A stretch of DNA of 64,000 bases from Rana temporaria (lineage: Eukaryota > Chordata > Amphibia > Anura > Ranidae): the NCBI RefSeq assembly GCF_905171775.1, contig NC_053494.1, positions 162,720,101-162,784,100 of the forward strand, given 5' to 3'. How positions within the stretch are numbered: the first letter of the stretch is position 1; every line of letters starts with the position of its first letter. Positions 10,420-22,640 of the stretch are shown piece after piece. The notes under the pieces are model-generated. The model saw only the letters and a list, made by a program, of their open reading frames with translations, did not search any database and was not told the DNA's origin. The translations under genes were made by a program, and so were the position numbers.

Positions 10420-11060
10420 TTAAACCACTTCAGCTCTGGAAGATTTAACCCCTTCATGACAGGGCCATTTTTTGCGATACGGCACTGTGTTACTTTAACT
10501 GACAATTGCATGGCCGTGCGACGCTGTACCCGAATACAATTTATGTCCTTTTCCCACAAATATAGCTTTCTTTTGATGGTATTTGAACACCTCTGCATTT
10601 TTGTTTTGTCTTTTGTGCACTAAAAAGACTGACAATTTAAAAAAAAAAATGTATTTTTGGCTATAAAACATATCCAATAAAAAATTTAAAAAATCGAATT
10701 TCTTCATCAATTTAGGCCAATATGTATTCTGCTACATATTTTTGTTAAAGAAATCCCAATAAGCGTATATTGATTGGTTTACGCAAAAGTTATAGCGTCT
10801 AAAATCTATGGGATATATTTATGTAATTTTTTTTTTTTTTGTTTTTTTTTTATTGTTTACTAGTAATGGCGGCGATCAGTGACTTATAGTCGGACTGTGA
10901 TATTGAGGCAGACAAATTGGATACTTAACTGAATCTCTTCTTTGTTTGTTTGTTTATCTACACAGGGCTCTCTTCAGTAATGTTCGGAGCTGATCATTGG
11001 CAGCCACTGATTGGTTGGTGCTGCAGCAAATCGCAGCACAGCCGGGGCTCTCTACACTGT
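10420..11060 (-). repeat. Family Q repeat, reverse orientation, partial
   Basis: Starts at TTAA 10420-10423, then ccacttcagctctgg, ggccattttttgcgatacgg, aactgacaattgc, tttcttttgatggtattt, atgtattctgctacatat and ttactagtaatggcggcgatcag. This is the reverse order of the copy at 27210-28186. The GC-rich far end is missing. Confidence 0.75.
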
Positions 11061-11490
11061 GTCACCAGGGCCACTGAAAGACCAGTACAACCTGTTGTAC
11101 AGGGCCCGGCGTCCTCAGCCCAGAAGGGGGGGGGTGGTCAGCCTCAGACACAGTGCAGAATTAAAAAAATGAACAAACTGGCCTTCTAGACTATACCCCC
11201 ACTACATCCATGTCCTGTGACACACTGTGACAAAGCCAGCCATAATAGAGCACTTGCTAACTGCTGCCTGTGTGTTGTGTTGCTGTTTGTTATCAAGGTT
11301 TCTTTCACACGGAGTGGAATCCACTTGTTCAGTGGGGGATCTGTCCACTGATCGAGTGGCATTGGCAGATGACAGGTCCGTGTCCACTCAGCTCATGCAG
11401 AGCGGACACGGACACAGCTCATTCTGCTATAAGGATGGCTGGTGCAAACACACTAATATTTAAAGAAAATTGTGCACAGTGAAATAAGTG
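11061..11490. other. No gene recognised
   Basis: No convincing coding sequence. A G run occurs at about 11127-11135, and accidental frames cross the region. Confidence 0.3.
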
Positions 11491-11494
11491 AGCT

Positions 11495-12200
11495 GCCAAC
11501 ACTTTCACTAGACACAAGTGTATACAAAATAAAAGCAAATAGTGTAGCGCTCAAAAATAAGTGAATGTGAACATTAATTTCAAGGTGATTTAAAAAAAAA
11601 AAAAAAAAATCATATACCAAATATAACATATTAGTTCATCTTAAATAGATCATATAGAATAGTGATCTAAAGGAAGTCTATAAGTGATGAATCAAAAATG
11701 TAAGTGATCCTGGTGAATACTTGATCATGAAGTGCGCACAAAAGAAAAGTAAGATTGGCTTGCATACCAGACAAGGTGGACCCCCGTACTATATAGCACG
11801 TGGATCGAACAGGCTTTATTGAGAAAAAACCTCAATAGAAAACGTCCATACGAGGCAGTGGTTGGAGGATAAACTTTAATAAGGAACACATAATCCTTCC
11901 TCAAACGATAAATTCTGTGGTGAAACTTAACTGAAGTGTATCTTAAGTGTGAAGTTATTCCATGACATCAAATATGTAAAATAAATAAAATCTGCATAGT
12001 GTAACACTGTATATTTTTTTTTATTAAAAAAAGAGGTGTTCACACGTACAAGAAATCAAATAAAAGAAGCTTGTCTCCTAAAAAGTATAGAGTGATTGCC
12101 ACGAACATTATCCAACACGTTTCGTCCCACTTAACATCATGGGGTGTGCACACAAACAACCAACTGTACCCCAATCCGATCCGCTAGACAAAGGGGAACG
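11495..12200. repeat. Dispersed repeat with 'gtagcgctc' start and 'cacgtttcgtccc' end
   Basis: Phrases tgtagcgctcaaaaataag and acacgtttcgtcccacttaa. A related arrangement (gtgcagcgctaaac and acgcgtttcggct) occurs at 59790-60870. Class not determined. Confidence 0.35.
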
Positions 12201-12811
12201 GATCCCTTTCTATTTTTCATCAGATTGGAGGTAGGTGGGTGTAAATTAAAAAAACTCTGTTTAAATGCATCGCTCTATTGTAGTGAATGGAAGATCAGAT
12301 CAGGTCCGCCTGAAAAATGCACAGAGGGACCTGATCAGTCCTGTCATGTGAGCCCACCCCTAACCTTTTCCCTTTTATTTGCTTTCTGTCTACCCTCAGT
12401 ACATTTACTGCAACAGGGTGGCATGGGCAGGCTGGATCCCATACATGTATTTCATCCAGCCTGTGCCTGCTTTTGTTTTAAGGCGGGTCTGGGGAGGGGC
12501 CAAGGGCAGGGTTCAGGGTGGGACTGAAGGGGCCTCCGTCAGGTAGGTTGTAAGGGGCCCCAGGATTTTTATCATCGGCCCTGTGTGTTCCCAGTGTGTA
12601 AATTCACCCTCTCCAACTGTCTTGGTGATCATTATCCCCGAGACAGAAAGTGATAGAATAAAAAACTCTTGAGCTGTCTCCAGAATAAGAGTTGAGGGAA
12701 AATCTTTCAATGCAAACCCCTATTCTGGTGACAACAGTGTAATTTGAGCGTTTGTTCGTTGTGAAATGTGCACAAAAGCACACAAAATGTGAATCATTTT
12801 TCAGGATGATG

Positions 12812-13284
12812 TTAAAGTGGAGTTCCACCCTGTTTTGTTTTTTAAAAATCCCCCAAAAAATAGAAAAAAATATAGATTTTTTTTATATACTTACCAGAAA
12901 TAACGGTTGCTATGCGGAAGTCCTTAATCTGTCTCTTCATCGTCTGTGGTGGATCTTCTTCCTCCGTCCTCCTGTGGTGTCTTCCTGTGAATAGAGCGCG
13001 CTGCCTTCTGGGAACTGTGTGTATCCCAGAGAGCAGCCGGCCCATTTACAAAGAGCCGGACGGCTCGCGCATGCACAGTAGGAAACGTGCAGTGAAGCCG
13101 CACGGCTTCACTGCCTGTTTCCCTTACTGAGGATGGTGGCTGCTAGCTAGCATCGAGGGATCAGACTCGGGGCAGCTAACATCGCAGGCAGGTAGGACAG
13201 GTAAGTGTCCTTATTAAAAGTCAGCAGCTACAGTGTTTGTAGCTGCTGACTTTAAAAAAAAACACTGGTGGAACCCTGCTTTAA
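12812..13284. mobile_element. Family R element (inverted relative to 4964-5386)
   Basis: TTAA at 12812-12815 and 13281-13284. Left end agtggagttccaccctg and right end ggtggaaccctgct are inverted repeats. Shares gacaggtaagtgtcctta and agtcagcagctacag with the other R copies. Confidence 0.75.
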
Positions 13285-13521
13285 TAGCACCCCAATGCAC
13301 CTTTGCATCCGCCAAAATGCATAGAAATAAATTGACATTTTGATGCAGCGCAATTTTTTAAAAAGGTGTCATGCTTTTTTCTTCTTTTTTTTGTGCAATT
13401 TTTTTTGTAGAGCAACCTATTTAAATAAATGGGCTGCTCTAAATGTAATGCATGAAATTGCTCAAAAAAACACAAAATGTGGGCCAAACGTCACACCTGC
13501 ATAGGTGTGAACAGAGTCTAA

Positions 13522-13792
13522 GGCCCCGTACACACGACCGAGTTTCTCGGCAGAATTCAGCCAGAAACTCGGTCGGAGCTGGATTCTGCCGAGAAACTCG
13601 GTCGTGTGTACACTTTTCAGCGAGGAAGCCGACGAGGAACTCGTCGGGCCGAAAAGAGAACATGTTCTCTTTTTCCTCGTTGTTCAATGAGGAAAGTCGG
13701 CCCGCCGAGCTCCTCGGCGGCTTCCACACTGAACTCGCCGAGGAACTCGATGTGTTTGGCACGTCGAGTTCCTCGGACGTGTGTACGGGGCC
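13522..13792. mobile_element. Harbinger B-type MITE (palindromic)
   Basis: Left ggccccgtacacacgaccg and right cgtgtgtacggggcc form TIRs; taa precedes the left end. Long self-complementary arms based on gagtttctcgg/ccgagaaactc words explain the open frames on both strands here. Confidence 0.8.
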
Positions 13793-13795
13793 TCA

Positions 13796-14074
13796 GGCTA
13801 GGTTCACACCTGTGCGTGTGCCTGCGCACCCACAACTGCCCACAGTGAAACCGCAATGCTGTGAGAAAATATGCAGGGCTGCCATTCATTCTGAATGACA
13901 CCCCCACACATGTAAAATCTCAGTGTGGGTGCAGGAACTGCAGGACAATCGCATGGTCAAAATGCATGCACCTTTTTCGGTGGGAACAGCAGGCACAGCA
14001 GCCAATTGAAATGAATAGGCTACAGTGCCTGCGCAAACGCGGCCCGTTTAAACGCATAGATGTGAACGTAGGGT
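13796..14074. mobile_element. MITE with 'ggctaggttcacac' termini
   Basis: Left ggctaggttcacacctgtg and right tgtgaacgtaggg form short imperfect TIRs. It belongs to the same type as 22401-22640 and 26523-26746. Confidence 0.5.
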
Positions 14075-14370
14075 AAGAGGGGAATTCCCTTCACTTCTTT
14101 TGTTTCCTGTTTTGTCTACAGGACAGGAAGTGAACGGAACTCAAACACCAAAAAATACATAAACAGTGTTTTTTTCTAAAAGTTCCTATGCGACTCCGAT
14201 TCCAGTGATATTTTGGCCCTATAGGAAATACAAATCACATTCACGTAGCACTACAAAATCGCACTGAAGGTCGGATTGCAACAGTGTGAACTTAGCTTAA
14301 GATACATGTAATTATTTTGCAAATACCAAACTGCATTCATTGATGTTTATTATCTGCGTTAAGTTCAGTT
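14075..14370. other. No gene; short repeat-like sequence
   Basis: Nothing coding. The phrase ggaatttcccttcacttct-like (14080-14100) and 'gtgtgaacttagctt' at about 14285 hint at another degraded MITE end. Confidence 0.25.
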
Positions 14371-14772
14371 TTAAAGTTGTTGTAAAGGCTGAAGGTAATA
14401 TTATACATGAAGGTTCAGTATGCAGCTCCAAGCCCCCCTAATACCTACCTGATCTCGATCTAGCAATGTGCATGAGAGAGGCTGTTGTCCTGGGTCTATG
14501 CTTCCTCCTGGCTCTCACTGCTGTCAATCACAGCCAGTGAGAAGGGAGTGGGGGCTGGGCCGAGCATCATTCTGTATGTCTAATGGACACACAGAGCAGG
14601 GCTTGGGAATGAGCATGCATGAGTACCCCCATAGCAGGCCACTTGCTATGGGGGAACTTGTGTATGCTCTCTCCCGAGCACTCGGCAGGGGACCCAAGAA
14701 GAGGAGGATCAGGGCTGCTTTGTGCAAAACCACTACACAGAGCAGGTAAGTATGACATGTTTGTTATTTTAA
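14371..14772. mobile_element. Family P-like element
   Basis: Starts TTAA (14371-14374) agttgttgtaaaggctg and ends near TTAA 14769-14772. It contains gaggaggatcagggctgc and gtaagtatgacatgtttgttat, matching 7663-7790 in reverse, and ctgtcaatcacagccagtgag, shared with 53570-53590. Confidence 0.5.
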
Positions 14773-14854
14773 CTGCGTGCAGACCACCCACCATACAGGC
14801 AGCTGCTCTACGCTGGATCATGTACCCAGATCATGAAGGACACCCTGGGGTAGG

Positions 14855-15372
14855 GGGGGGTCCGGAAGTGCTGCAATTCGCTGTAGCACAAGCCAATCAG
14901 TGGGTGCCAGGTGCTGATTGGTCACCGGCACCTGACGATTGGCACCAGTAATTACCGAAGAGTGTCCTGAGCTTGTAAACAAACACAGGACTCTCTTCTG
15001 TCAGCAACAATGTGCCCTTTTTTTCTGCAGGGAAAAAACACTGGCACATTGCTTAGTAAAAACAGTACACAGCACACACATTAACACGCTAGGCATACAT
15101 TTAACCCCTTGATCGCCCTTAGGTGTTTAACCCCTTCCCAGCCAGTGTCATTAGTACAGTGACAGTGCATCATTTTAGCGCTGATCACTGTATTAGTGTC
15201 ACTGGTTCCTACAAAGTGTCAAAAGTATCTGAATGCCTGCCACAATATCACAGCCCTGCCGCCATTACTGCTCATTGCCGCCATTACTAGAATGAAAATA
15301 AATAAATAAAAATTGCAGTATATATACCATAGTTTGTAGACGGGTAAAATCTTCCGGAGCTGACGTGGTTAA
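14855..15372 (+). repeat. Family Q repeat, internally deleted copy
   Basis: Phrases ccccttgatcgccctta, taaccccttcccagccagtg, gcgctgatcactgta, aaagtgtcaaaagtatctg and tttgtagacgggt, ending gctgacgtgg followed by TTAA (15369-15372). The 3' third of the family is missing. Confidence 0.6.
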
Positions 15373-15388
15373 AGATAAAAAAGATTAA

Positions 15389-15694
15389 TGCCCTGTACAC
15401 AAGATCGGAACTTCCAGTGGGATAAAATCCGATGGAATTTTCCGTCGGAATTCCGTTCAAGCTGTCTTGCATACACACTGTCAGACCAAATTCCGACCGT
15501 CCAAAACGTGGTGACGTAAAACACTACGACGAGCCGAGAAAAATTAAGTTCAATGCTTCCGAGCATACGTCGACTTGATTCTGAGCATGCGTGTTTTTTT
15601 GTCTGTCGGAGTTCCACACAGACGATCAGAATTTCCATCGGAAAAAAATAAAACATGTTCTATTTCTAAACTTTCCGATCGTGTGTACAAGGCA
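15389..15694. mobile_element. Harbinger B-type MITE with TAA duplication
   Basis: tgccctgtacacaagatcgg at the left and gatcgtgtgtacaaggca at the right, flanked by taa at 15386-15388 and 15695-15697. The interior includes tgacgtaaaacac, gttcaatgcttcc and gtcgacttgattctgagcatg, blocks also found at 34859-35095 and 60126-60543. Confidence 0.85.
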
Positions 15695-15984
15695 TAAGCC
15701 TTTAGTGACCCTTTAATATGAAAATTTGCTGATCAAATTGTTTTAAAGTCGGTAAAGTAACTTTCCTGTTTTTCTTCTGGCATATAATCAATATTGGTTG
15801 ATATCTGAACGTTTGTAAAACAAAAAATAGAATGGGTTAATCTAGAAAATGCCTATAAAATGTATATATAAATAATAATAGATTATAACTGATAATATAA
15901 TATATAAATATAATATTATTAAATATATAAATATTCAGAAATGTCTTCTTAGAATAAATGGTTTGCACTTTTGGCTTGGGCACT

Positions 15985-16925
15985 GGATTCGGTCCCAATC
16001 AAGGGCACTATTTGCATGGGTTTCCTCAACAATCCAAAGACTACTGGTAGCCCATGTAGCTTCCAATTCACATTGCTTGGACTATGTTAGACACAGTTAG
16101 GTAGATTCAGAAAGAGTTAGGCCGGCTTATCTACAGATAAGCCGACCTAACTCTGAATCTGCACCAACCTATGTTTAAGTGTATTCTCTAACAGAGATAC
16201 ACTTAAACATATCTAAGATAGGACGGCTTGCGCAGTCCTATCTTAGATTGCAATGTTTTGGATGACCGCTAGGTGTCGCTTCCATTGCGGCCGGCGTAGA
16301 TTATGTAAATGAGCTTTTACGACGATTCCCGAACGTACGCGAGCCCGCCACAGTCGATTAACGTCGTTTCCGTAAGGCCTTAGGCGGCCTAAAGTTAGAG
16401 GAATGCTTTAGTGGCCTAGCCAATGTTAAATATGCCCGCCGTTCCCGCCGCGAGGTTCGAATTTTTTACGTCGTTTGCGCAAGTCGTCCGCAAATCGGGA
16501 GTTACGTCGTTTACGTACACGTCGAAATCAATAGGCCCGTACGGCGTCCTTAGCCGCAATGCGCACTGGGAAATGTAGGCGCCCGACGCATGCGCAGTAG
16601 CAAAAAACGTCAAAAAACGTGAGGTCAAGCCTCATTTCCATACAACACGCCCCCCTCCAACCAATTTGAATTAGGCGCCCTTACGCCCGCTCGTTTGAGG
16701 CTACGCCGCCGTAGATTAGCAGGTAAGTAGATTGAGAATCACTACTAGCCTAGTTAATTTACGGCGGTGTAGCCTAAACAGGCTAGGCTAGGCCGCCCTA
16801 AAGTTAGTCCAATCTCTTTGAATCTACCTAAGTAAGTTGTAAGCTCCTTTGGGTATGGGACTGATGTCAATTGTTCACTGTCCTCTGCAAAGAAATATAT
16901 AAGATGCATGTATTTGTACAATAAG
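15985..16925. repeat. SINE-like dispersed repeat split by a Harbinger MITE
   Basis: The left piece (gcatgggtttcctcaac, ccaaagactactggtag) and the right piece (gttgtaagctcctttggg, gggactgatgtcaat, atataagatg) are adjacent parts of a widespread fish/frog repeat. They are separated by the MITE at 16100-16828. Confidence 0.55.
16100..16828. mobile_element. Harbinger A-type MITE, CpG-dense
   Basis: Left ggtagattcagaaagag and right ctctttgaatctacc are TIRs, with tta left and taa right. Inner blocks gtgtcgcttccattgcggcc, tacgtcgtttgcgc and aacacgccccc correspond in order to the MITEs at 52646 and 58245. Confidence 0.8.
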
Positions 16926-17756
16926 GAATAGACACATGCAAATAGTTCCTATATGTACTTATGCCCAACAGTGCAATAAAGCCATTGGATACAAGCTAAA
17001 TCCATTTTGTGTGGGGCTGCTTTTTGATCAAAATAGCTATTTAAGAAGTTAACAAAAATCAATTTGTCACATATTCCGTTCATTGTTCTTGAAGGGAAAT
17101 GAAAGCCAAAGTAATTAGTAAAATGTGTTCTGCAGCATACAGACACCTCTGCTACACCTACGAAGGCCTCTGGACATTTACAAATAATGATGTTGTCTGG
17201 CCATTGTCCATTATCCAGGCTCATGTGAATTTGCTGGGACTTTTATGAGACTGAGCTCAGTAATCAGACTGCCAGTGTCTCACCAGAGCCTGTTTAAACA
17301 ACAGGAAAATTTGGAGATTAAACATAAGCAATACTTTACAATATACTTAGGCTACATCTGCAATGGAAATCGTGGATATGCCATTAAGTTCACTGAAAGA
17401 TGTATTTTATCCAGTGTATTCTTTTACAATGGCAATGTCTATCAGGGGAGAGTTGTTTTATGTGAAGCTTAAAGAACAAAATCAATTTTTGCTCTTTTTT
17501 CCCATTTCCATTCCACTAGAAAAGTAGCACAGCAATCACGCTGGCCACACACTGGGGATGGAAGTTCATTGCAAGACCCAGATGCCAAATACTGAAGATA
17601 TAGAGTAGTTCTTACTGCAGCATCTGGCTTCTTGGCAAGCTCTTTAACCTGCAGGGCAGTAGGTGCTGGTTTTGCTTTATGAGTCTATTTTACTGGACAT
17701 TTGTCAGATTTCGATGCTGCATTTCCTGCTTTACATCTTGGGGTTTGCGAACAAAA
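16926..17756. other. No gene recognised
   Basis: AT-rich, no repeat family recognised, only short accidental frames. Confidence 0.35.
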
Positions 17757-18500
17757 ACTTAAAGGGTAACTCCACTTTCGTGGGGGAAAAAAATGCAAAT
17801 AAAGAAAAAATAATATAGTGCATATAATTGCAACACTAATCATATTGTAATTGAATGTTATTAAAAATTACCTTTCCTTATGGCTACCTGAGTTGTTCTG
17901 TACAGGCATACCCCGCTTTACGGACACTCACTTTACGTACACTCGCGAGTACGGACATGCCCGCGAGTGTACGTAAAGTGTCTCACAAGTACAAATATTC
18001 CCGCGCCGTGCACCCGCATTAGACGGAACTGAAGTTCTGAGCACTTAGCCTGCTCAGTTCCAGTGTGCTCTTTCTGTATCCTGGCTGCCTCCCCACCTCC
18101 GGTGACATCACATCCCCTCAGGCTTCCCAGTCAGCCACAGAATGCCATCCAGCCTCTCAATAGCAATGTCCTTTGTGCACAGCGCGATGTCCGGGGGATG
18201 GATTGGAGCGCCCCCCCTTGCATCAGATGAGCTTATTTACATGTGAGTGTTCCCCTGATGCCCCCACTAAAGCCCCTGGCACCCCCACTACAGCCTAGAA
18301 GTGAAAAAAGGCATTGCTTCACTTTAAGTACATTTTCGTTTTACATCAATGCTCTGGTCCCGTTGTGTACGTAAAAGTGGGGTATGCCTGTACGCAGAAT
18401 GTGTACTGTCCCTCCCCAGAAACATATTTTCCTGCTTGTGTGATTGACTCACCAATTTTCCCAGAAGTCTGACTAAGATGTAATACGAACATATTCGCCA
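17757..18500. repeat. TTAA-type repeat (P/R-like) hosting a pogo/Tigger-like MITE
   Basis: Starts ttaaagggtaactccac. The sequence continues on the far side of the nested element at 18393 (cgcagaatgtgtactgtccc). The right terminus is unclear. Confidence 0.4.
17903..18390. mobile_element. Tc1/mariner pogo-Tigger-like MITE with TA duplication
   Basis: Left caggcataccccgctttac and right gtaaaagtggggtatgcctg are inverted repeats. Both are flanked by ta (17901-17902 and 18391-18392). The caggcatacc start resembles known Tigger termini of vertebrates. There is no transposase; the interior is GC-rich. Confidence 0.7.
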
Positions 18501-19110
18501 GCACACTGCGGATCGTACAAAACGTCCAAAAAGTTTAATGCAGTGAAAACATCACAAGGATTGCAACGTTTCAAGGCCGCGCAGGACCTCTTCGTCAGGT
18601 TGCTCTTGAGAAGCTGTCTCAACCCTACCACTAAGCACTTATAATATACAGTATTCCTTAACTGTGTTCACCATCAAGCAGTCTCTATGTAACAAACTTC
18701 CACCTCTTCACCATGGCATACAAATATGATACAGTCTCCAGCACCTGGTTCTTCTTCAAGACCCTGCATGACTTCTGCCCATGCTGTTCTGCACTTTCGG
18801 CCCTGCTCACCTGGACCTACCACTCCATCCCTGTATTATACTACCTATGAGATCCCCTGGCCTTTTTCAAAACTTGGCTGGCTGTCGCTGTGTGATGTGG
18901 GGGTCCCTGTGTGGACTACTTGGTGCCCTAGGTCTGGGGGCATTCTGCAACAACTCCATTCTGTGGCAAAAGTGAACTTGTATACTTGTATGCTTGTATA
19001 CCACTTATGGCTGTATTATATGTTGATCATCTTGAATGAAATAAAACTGTGACCTTTTCCCTATACTACCCTAAAGAAAGGGTTGAACTCTTCCTGAAAT
19101 GCATCGGAAA
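18490..19110. repeat. Dispersed repeat with 'caacgtttcaaggc' motif
   Basis: ggattgcaacgtttcaaggcc and ctcttcgtcaggttgctctt, followed by AT-rich sequence and cctgaaatgcatcggaaac. It resembles the cgtttcg-containing repeats at 12117 and 60857. No gene is supported. Confidence 0.3.
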
Positions 19111-19619
19111 CATTGAGAAGATAGTGTCACCAACATATGTATACTTTGTAACAACAGTCAAATCTTGCTTTTATCATTTGTATTGATGTTTTTACATTTC
19201 ATATGGTTGTAAAAAAATTATATTCTTTTATATAAACTGGAAGCTAATTATTATTAGTTGCCTTTAAAGTCCTCATATAGTATTTGAGGGTTACTACCTT
19301 TTCTTTATTGAACATAGGGATGTTGGTAACATATTTATGGCTTTATCTGGTGGTTCTCTTCTATTGCCCATGCTGTTAGGGCTAAGCAGTAGACTTCCAA
19401 GGTATACCATGCCATCTCTCTAGCCACTTCCAGTTCGGGCCAATTCTGACATTCCTCCCCTACATGTGAAAAACATATTTTTTTTTTTTTTGCTAGAAAA
19501 TATCTTAGAGTCCCGAAACCAACAGAATAAAATGGTTGCATTATTTTATTTAAAATGCAAATTTTTGGGAAAAATACACTTGAAAATACACTATGAATTT
19601 TAGTGCACAGAAACGCAAT

Positions 19620-20460
19620 ATAATACCCAGTTGTTTAGTAAAATATAAAAGATGATGTTACACCGTGTAACTAGATACCAAACATGTCAAGCTTTAAAAT
19701 TGTGTACACCCATGGAACGGTGCCTTACTTGGTACCTAAAAATCTTAATAGGCAACACTTTAAAGGCCTTTACAAGTTACCAGTTTAGAGTCAGGAGGAG
19801 GTCTGGCACTAGAATTATTGCTCTTACTCTGATATTCACGGTAATATCTCACATGTGTCGTGCAATCGCTATTTACATATGCACGCTGAACCAAAGCATG
19901 TGTGAGCATACAGAAATGGGAGCGATTCAAAAAAACATTTTTAATTAAAAAAATTTTTTTTTTTTTTTTACACTGTAACTTTTCTTCTTTTTTTATCACT
20001 CTTATTGCAATCAAAAGGGATGGACAACATCTCTTCTAATAGCATGGGCAGTGATAGATCCTCCTTATGGAGAGGTCTGGGGTCTATTAGACCCCAGATA
20101 TCACCTCTGCCCTCCATAGCATCAGATCAAACCAAGATCGGTTTGATCTGATGCTTTTACAAGACGGTAATGGCTTCTTTACATGAGACCGAAACCGGAA
20201 ATTACTAAATCCCTGTCGCTTCCAGGTTTTGACACCACACAGTGGGAGGAACGACAAAAAAATATATCTCTGTCATCGCTGCAGTGATTGCACATTGTGA
20301 TTATATAGACCATGCAATCTCCTGTCCCCCATAAAACATAGTACCAATGTCTCTTTACGTATACCTCAGTTTGGTCTCTGTAACCAGCGATAACTGGCAT
20401 TTTAGGAACATGAGAAAGACGTGGTAAAGGTTGTAATGCTTTTATTTTAGGAAATACAGT
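19620..20460. repeat. Degraded dispersed repeat
   Basis: Includes tgttacaccgtgtaac, aaaggcctttacaag, caatcgctatttacatatg and a short inverted pair gatcaaaccaag/gtttgatctgatgc around 20125-20155. It has the character of the non-autonomous repeats at 42350-43398. Class not determined. Confidence 0.3.
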
Positions 20461-20648
20461 TTGCAATTTTATGTCACATCAGAAATGCTGATCACCTTTT
20501 GAAAGACATAGTTTAAAAGGTTGAGAAAATACATTCAGTTTAACCTCTGTGTGTGTGATATTTATTCTCTAACAATTCCCATAGCTCTGTATTTTCTCCT
20601 TTCTGAGAAAGATATCTAAAAGCTTTTTGCCTTTGTCGACAACTCTCA

Positions 20649-21171
20649 TGCCGCGTACACACGATCGATTTTCGGCATGTAAAAAACAATGTTTTTCAGC
20701 CTCTAGAACAACACATACGACGGCACTATAAAGGGGAAGTTCCATGCGGATGACGCCACCCTTGGGGCTGCTTTTGCTGATTTTGTGTTTGTAAAAGACG
20801 ATCCGCGCTTTTTTGTCTGTTACAGCGTGATGAATGTGCTTACTCCATTATGAACGGTAGTTTTACCAGAACTTGCTTCTGAGCATGAGCGGGTTTTTCA
20901 CTTAGTTTTAGCCCACACACGATAATTTTTTACAACCCGAAAAACAACATTGTTTAAAACGTTGTTAAACAATGCAGCATGTTCAAATTTTTTTTTCTCG
21001 TTTTTTAGAACCCGAAAAATGATGTGAAGCCCACACACGATCATTTTAAATTACATTTTTTTAAAACATCGTTTTTTCATTGGAGACTCCGGGTTTATGG
21101 GGAACCCCTGGGACTCCTCAACTTATATCATCGTTTTTTACATGCCGAATAATGATCGTGTGTACGCGGCA
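20649..21171. mobile_element. Harbinger MITE derived from element B, TCA duplication
   Basis: tgccgcgtacacacgatcg at the left and gatcgtgtgtacgcggca at the right, flanked by tca on both sides (20646-20648, 21172-21174). Internal blocks are shared with element B: cggcactataaaggggaagtt and cacccttggggctgcttttg match the reverse of 33310-33370, and gtagttttaccagaac matches the reverse of 29408-29425. Confidence 0.9.
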
Positions 21172-21896
21172 TCACAGCAAAAAACCTTTTTCACAATCAA
21201 AAGTTAAACCTCCTTTCTTCTAACATCAAATTGTGACCACTTGTCCTTTTCAGGGACCTTGGAGTAAGCAGTTTAATACAGTTACTGGAGTCACCTTTGA
21301 TCACCAGGTCAAAACAGAGGGAAAAAGCAAAGAAAATGAAACTGATGCAGCCACCACATCTAATGATTGGTAAGCTGCAATATAATTAATTTTTGATTTT
21401 GGGTTTAAAACTGCCTTTTTCAACCCCAATATTATTATTAAACAAAGTAAACAACATTTGCCCCAAGACAGAACCTGGGACATACCACTCAAAACTTTAG
21501 ACACTTTAGAAAATTCATCATTTATCACTACTCTCTAAAACCACAGGCACATTTCTGAATCTCCTTTATTATTCCCTAAAATATCTTACATACTATTGAT
21601 GACAGTCTGACTTGTCTGTAGTTTTTTGGTATACATCTCAAAGCTTTATTGTAAATTGCTACCACATTTGCTCCACATCAATCAGTAAGGTGTGGCTTGG
21701 CTATAACTGAGCTAAGTTTCCTCAGAACTTGTAGGTGTAAACCATCTGGACCTGGTAATTTGTTACATTTGAGTTTCTGGAGTCTCTTATGTACCTGGTT
21801 TTCTGTCAACCACTGAGGTACCCTTTGCGAAATGTCATTAGTAGCACTTCTATGACTATCAAACCTGTCTTTTTCATCTGTATTATTTAAAGCAGT

Positions 21897-22283
21897 GTTC
21901 CAGCCAACATTTTTACAAACACGGTAGCTACTGACTTTTAATAAGGACACTTACCTGTCCAGGGAGCCTACGATATCGGCCCCCTGTGGCTGATCCGTCC
22001 ATTGGATCGGGTGTAGGCCCTGCCATTCCAACTAAGGGAAACTGGCTACTGCGTATGCTTGAGTCGTGCGGCGCTTCCTGAATGGCCCTGTCATCTTCTG
22101 GGACACACACAGGTCCTAGAAGACAGTGGGGGACAAGAGGGCGTGACACACTGGGCCATGGAAAGGCTGGGAGGGAAGTATACAAGGTACTTCATAAAGG
22201 GTAAGTAAAGTAAAGTAAGAGTGGTGGAGGGGTTGTCTTTCCTTTAAGACAGAATTGTAAAAGTGGGTGGAACTCCACTTTAA
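21897..22283. mobile_element. Family R element inside the LINE, TTAA duplication
   Basis: TTAA at 21897-21900 and 22280-22283; left agcagtgttccagcc and right ggtggaactccact are TIRs. Removing the element and one TTAA leaves the flanking LINE sequence (agctgtatTTAAataatacag on the minus strand) continuous. Confidence 0.8.
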
Positions 22284-22400
22284 TACAGCTGACATTTCCC
22301 TATCATTTGTGACCATCTTGCTGTGTCCATCTGTTTTTCTTGTTGTATTCCTTGTAAATCTGGAATTTCAAGGGTGTTCCTTCCAGTTTGTTCTTTTTAA

Positions 22401-22640
22401 GAGCCGGTTCACACTTAGGCGACACGACTTCGGGGGCGACACCGCAAGGCGTCCTGAAGACGACTTCAGAGGCGACCTGCAAAATGACCTCTGTATAGAA
22501 GTCAATGCAGGTCGCCCCGAGCCGCCCTCTAAGTCAAGAACCTTTTTCTAAGTCGGAGCGACTTGCGTCGCTCCTATTAGAACGGTTCTATTGCATAGAA
22601 TGGGACGCGACTCGTGAGTCGCCCCAGTGTGAACCGGCTC
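22401..22640. mobile_element. MITE with 'gagccggttcacact' TIRs, TAA duplication
   Basis: Left gagccggttcacactt and right agtgtgaaccggctc are a perfect 15-bp TIR pair. taa flanks both ends (22398-22400, 22641-22643). The interior is rich in gcgac/gtcgc words. TAA duplication fits the PIF/Harbinger superfamily. Confidence 0.8.

Noticed and set aside
13439..13907. Four overlapping frames up to 148 codons on both strands
   Set aside because: They follow the palindromic arms of the MITE at 13522-13792; the same words appear on both strands.
18726..19052. 108-codon frame on +
   Set aside because: No motif, lies in repeat-like sequence, composition consistent with chance.
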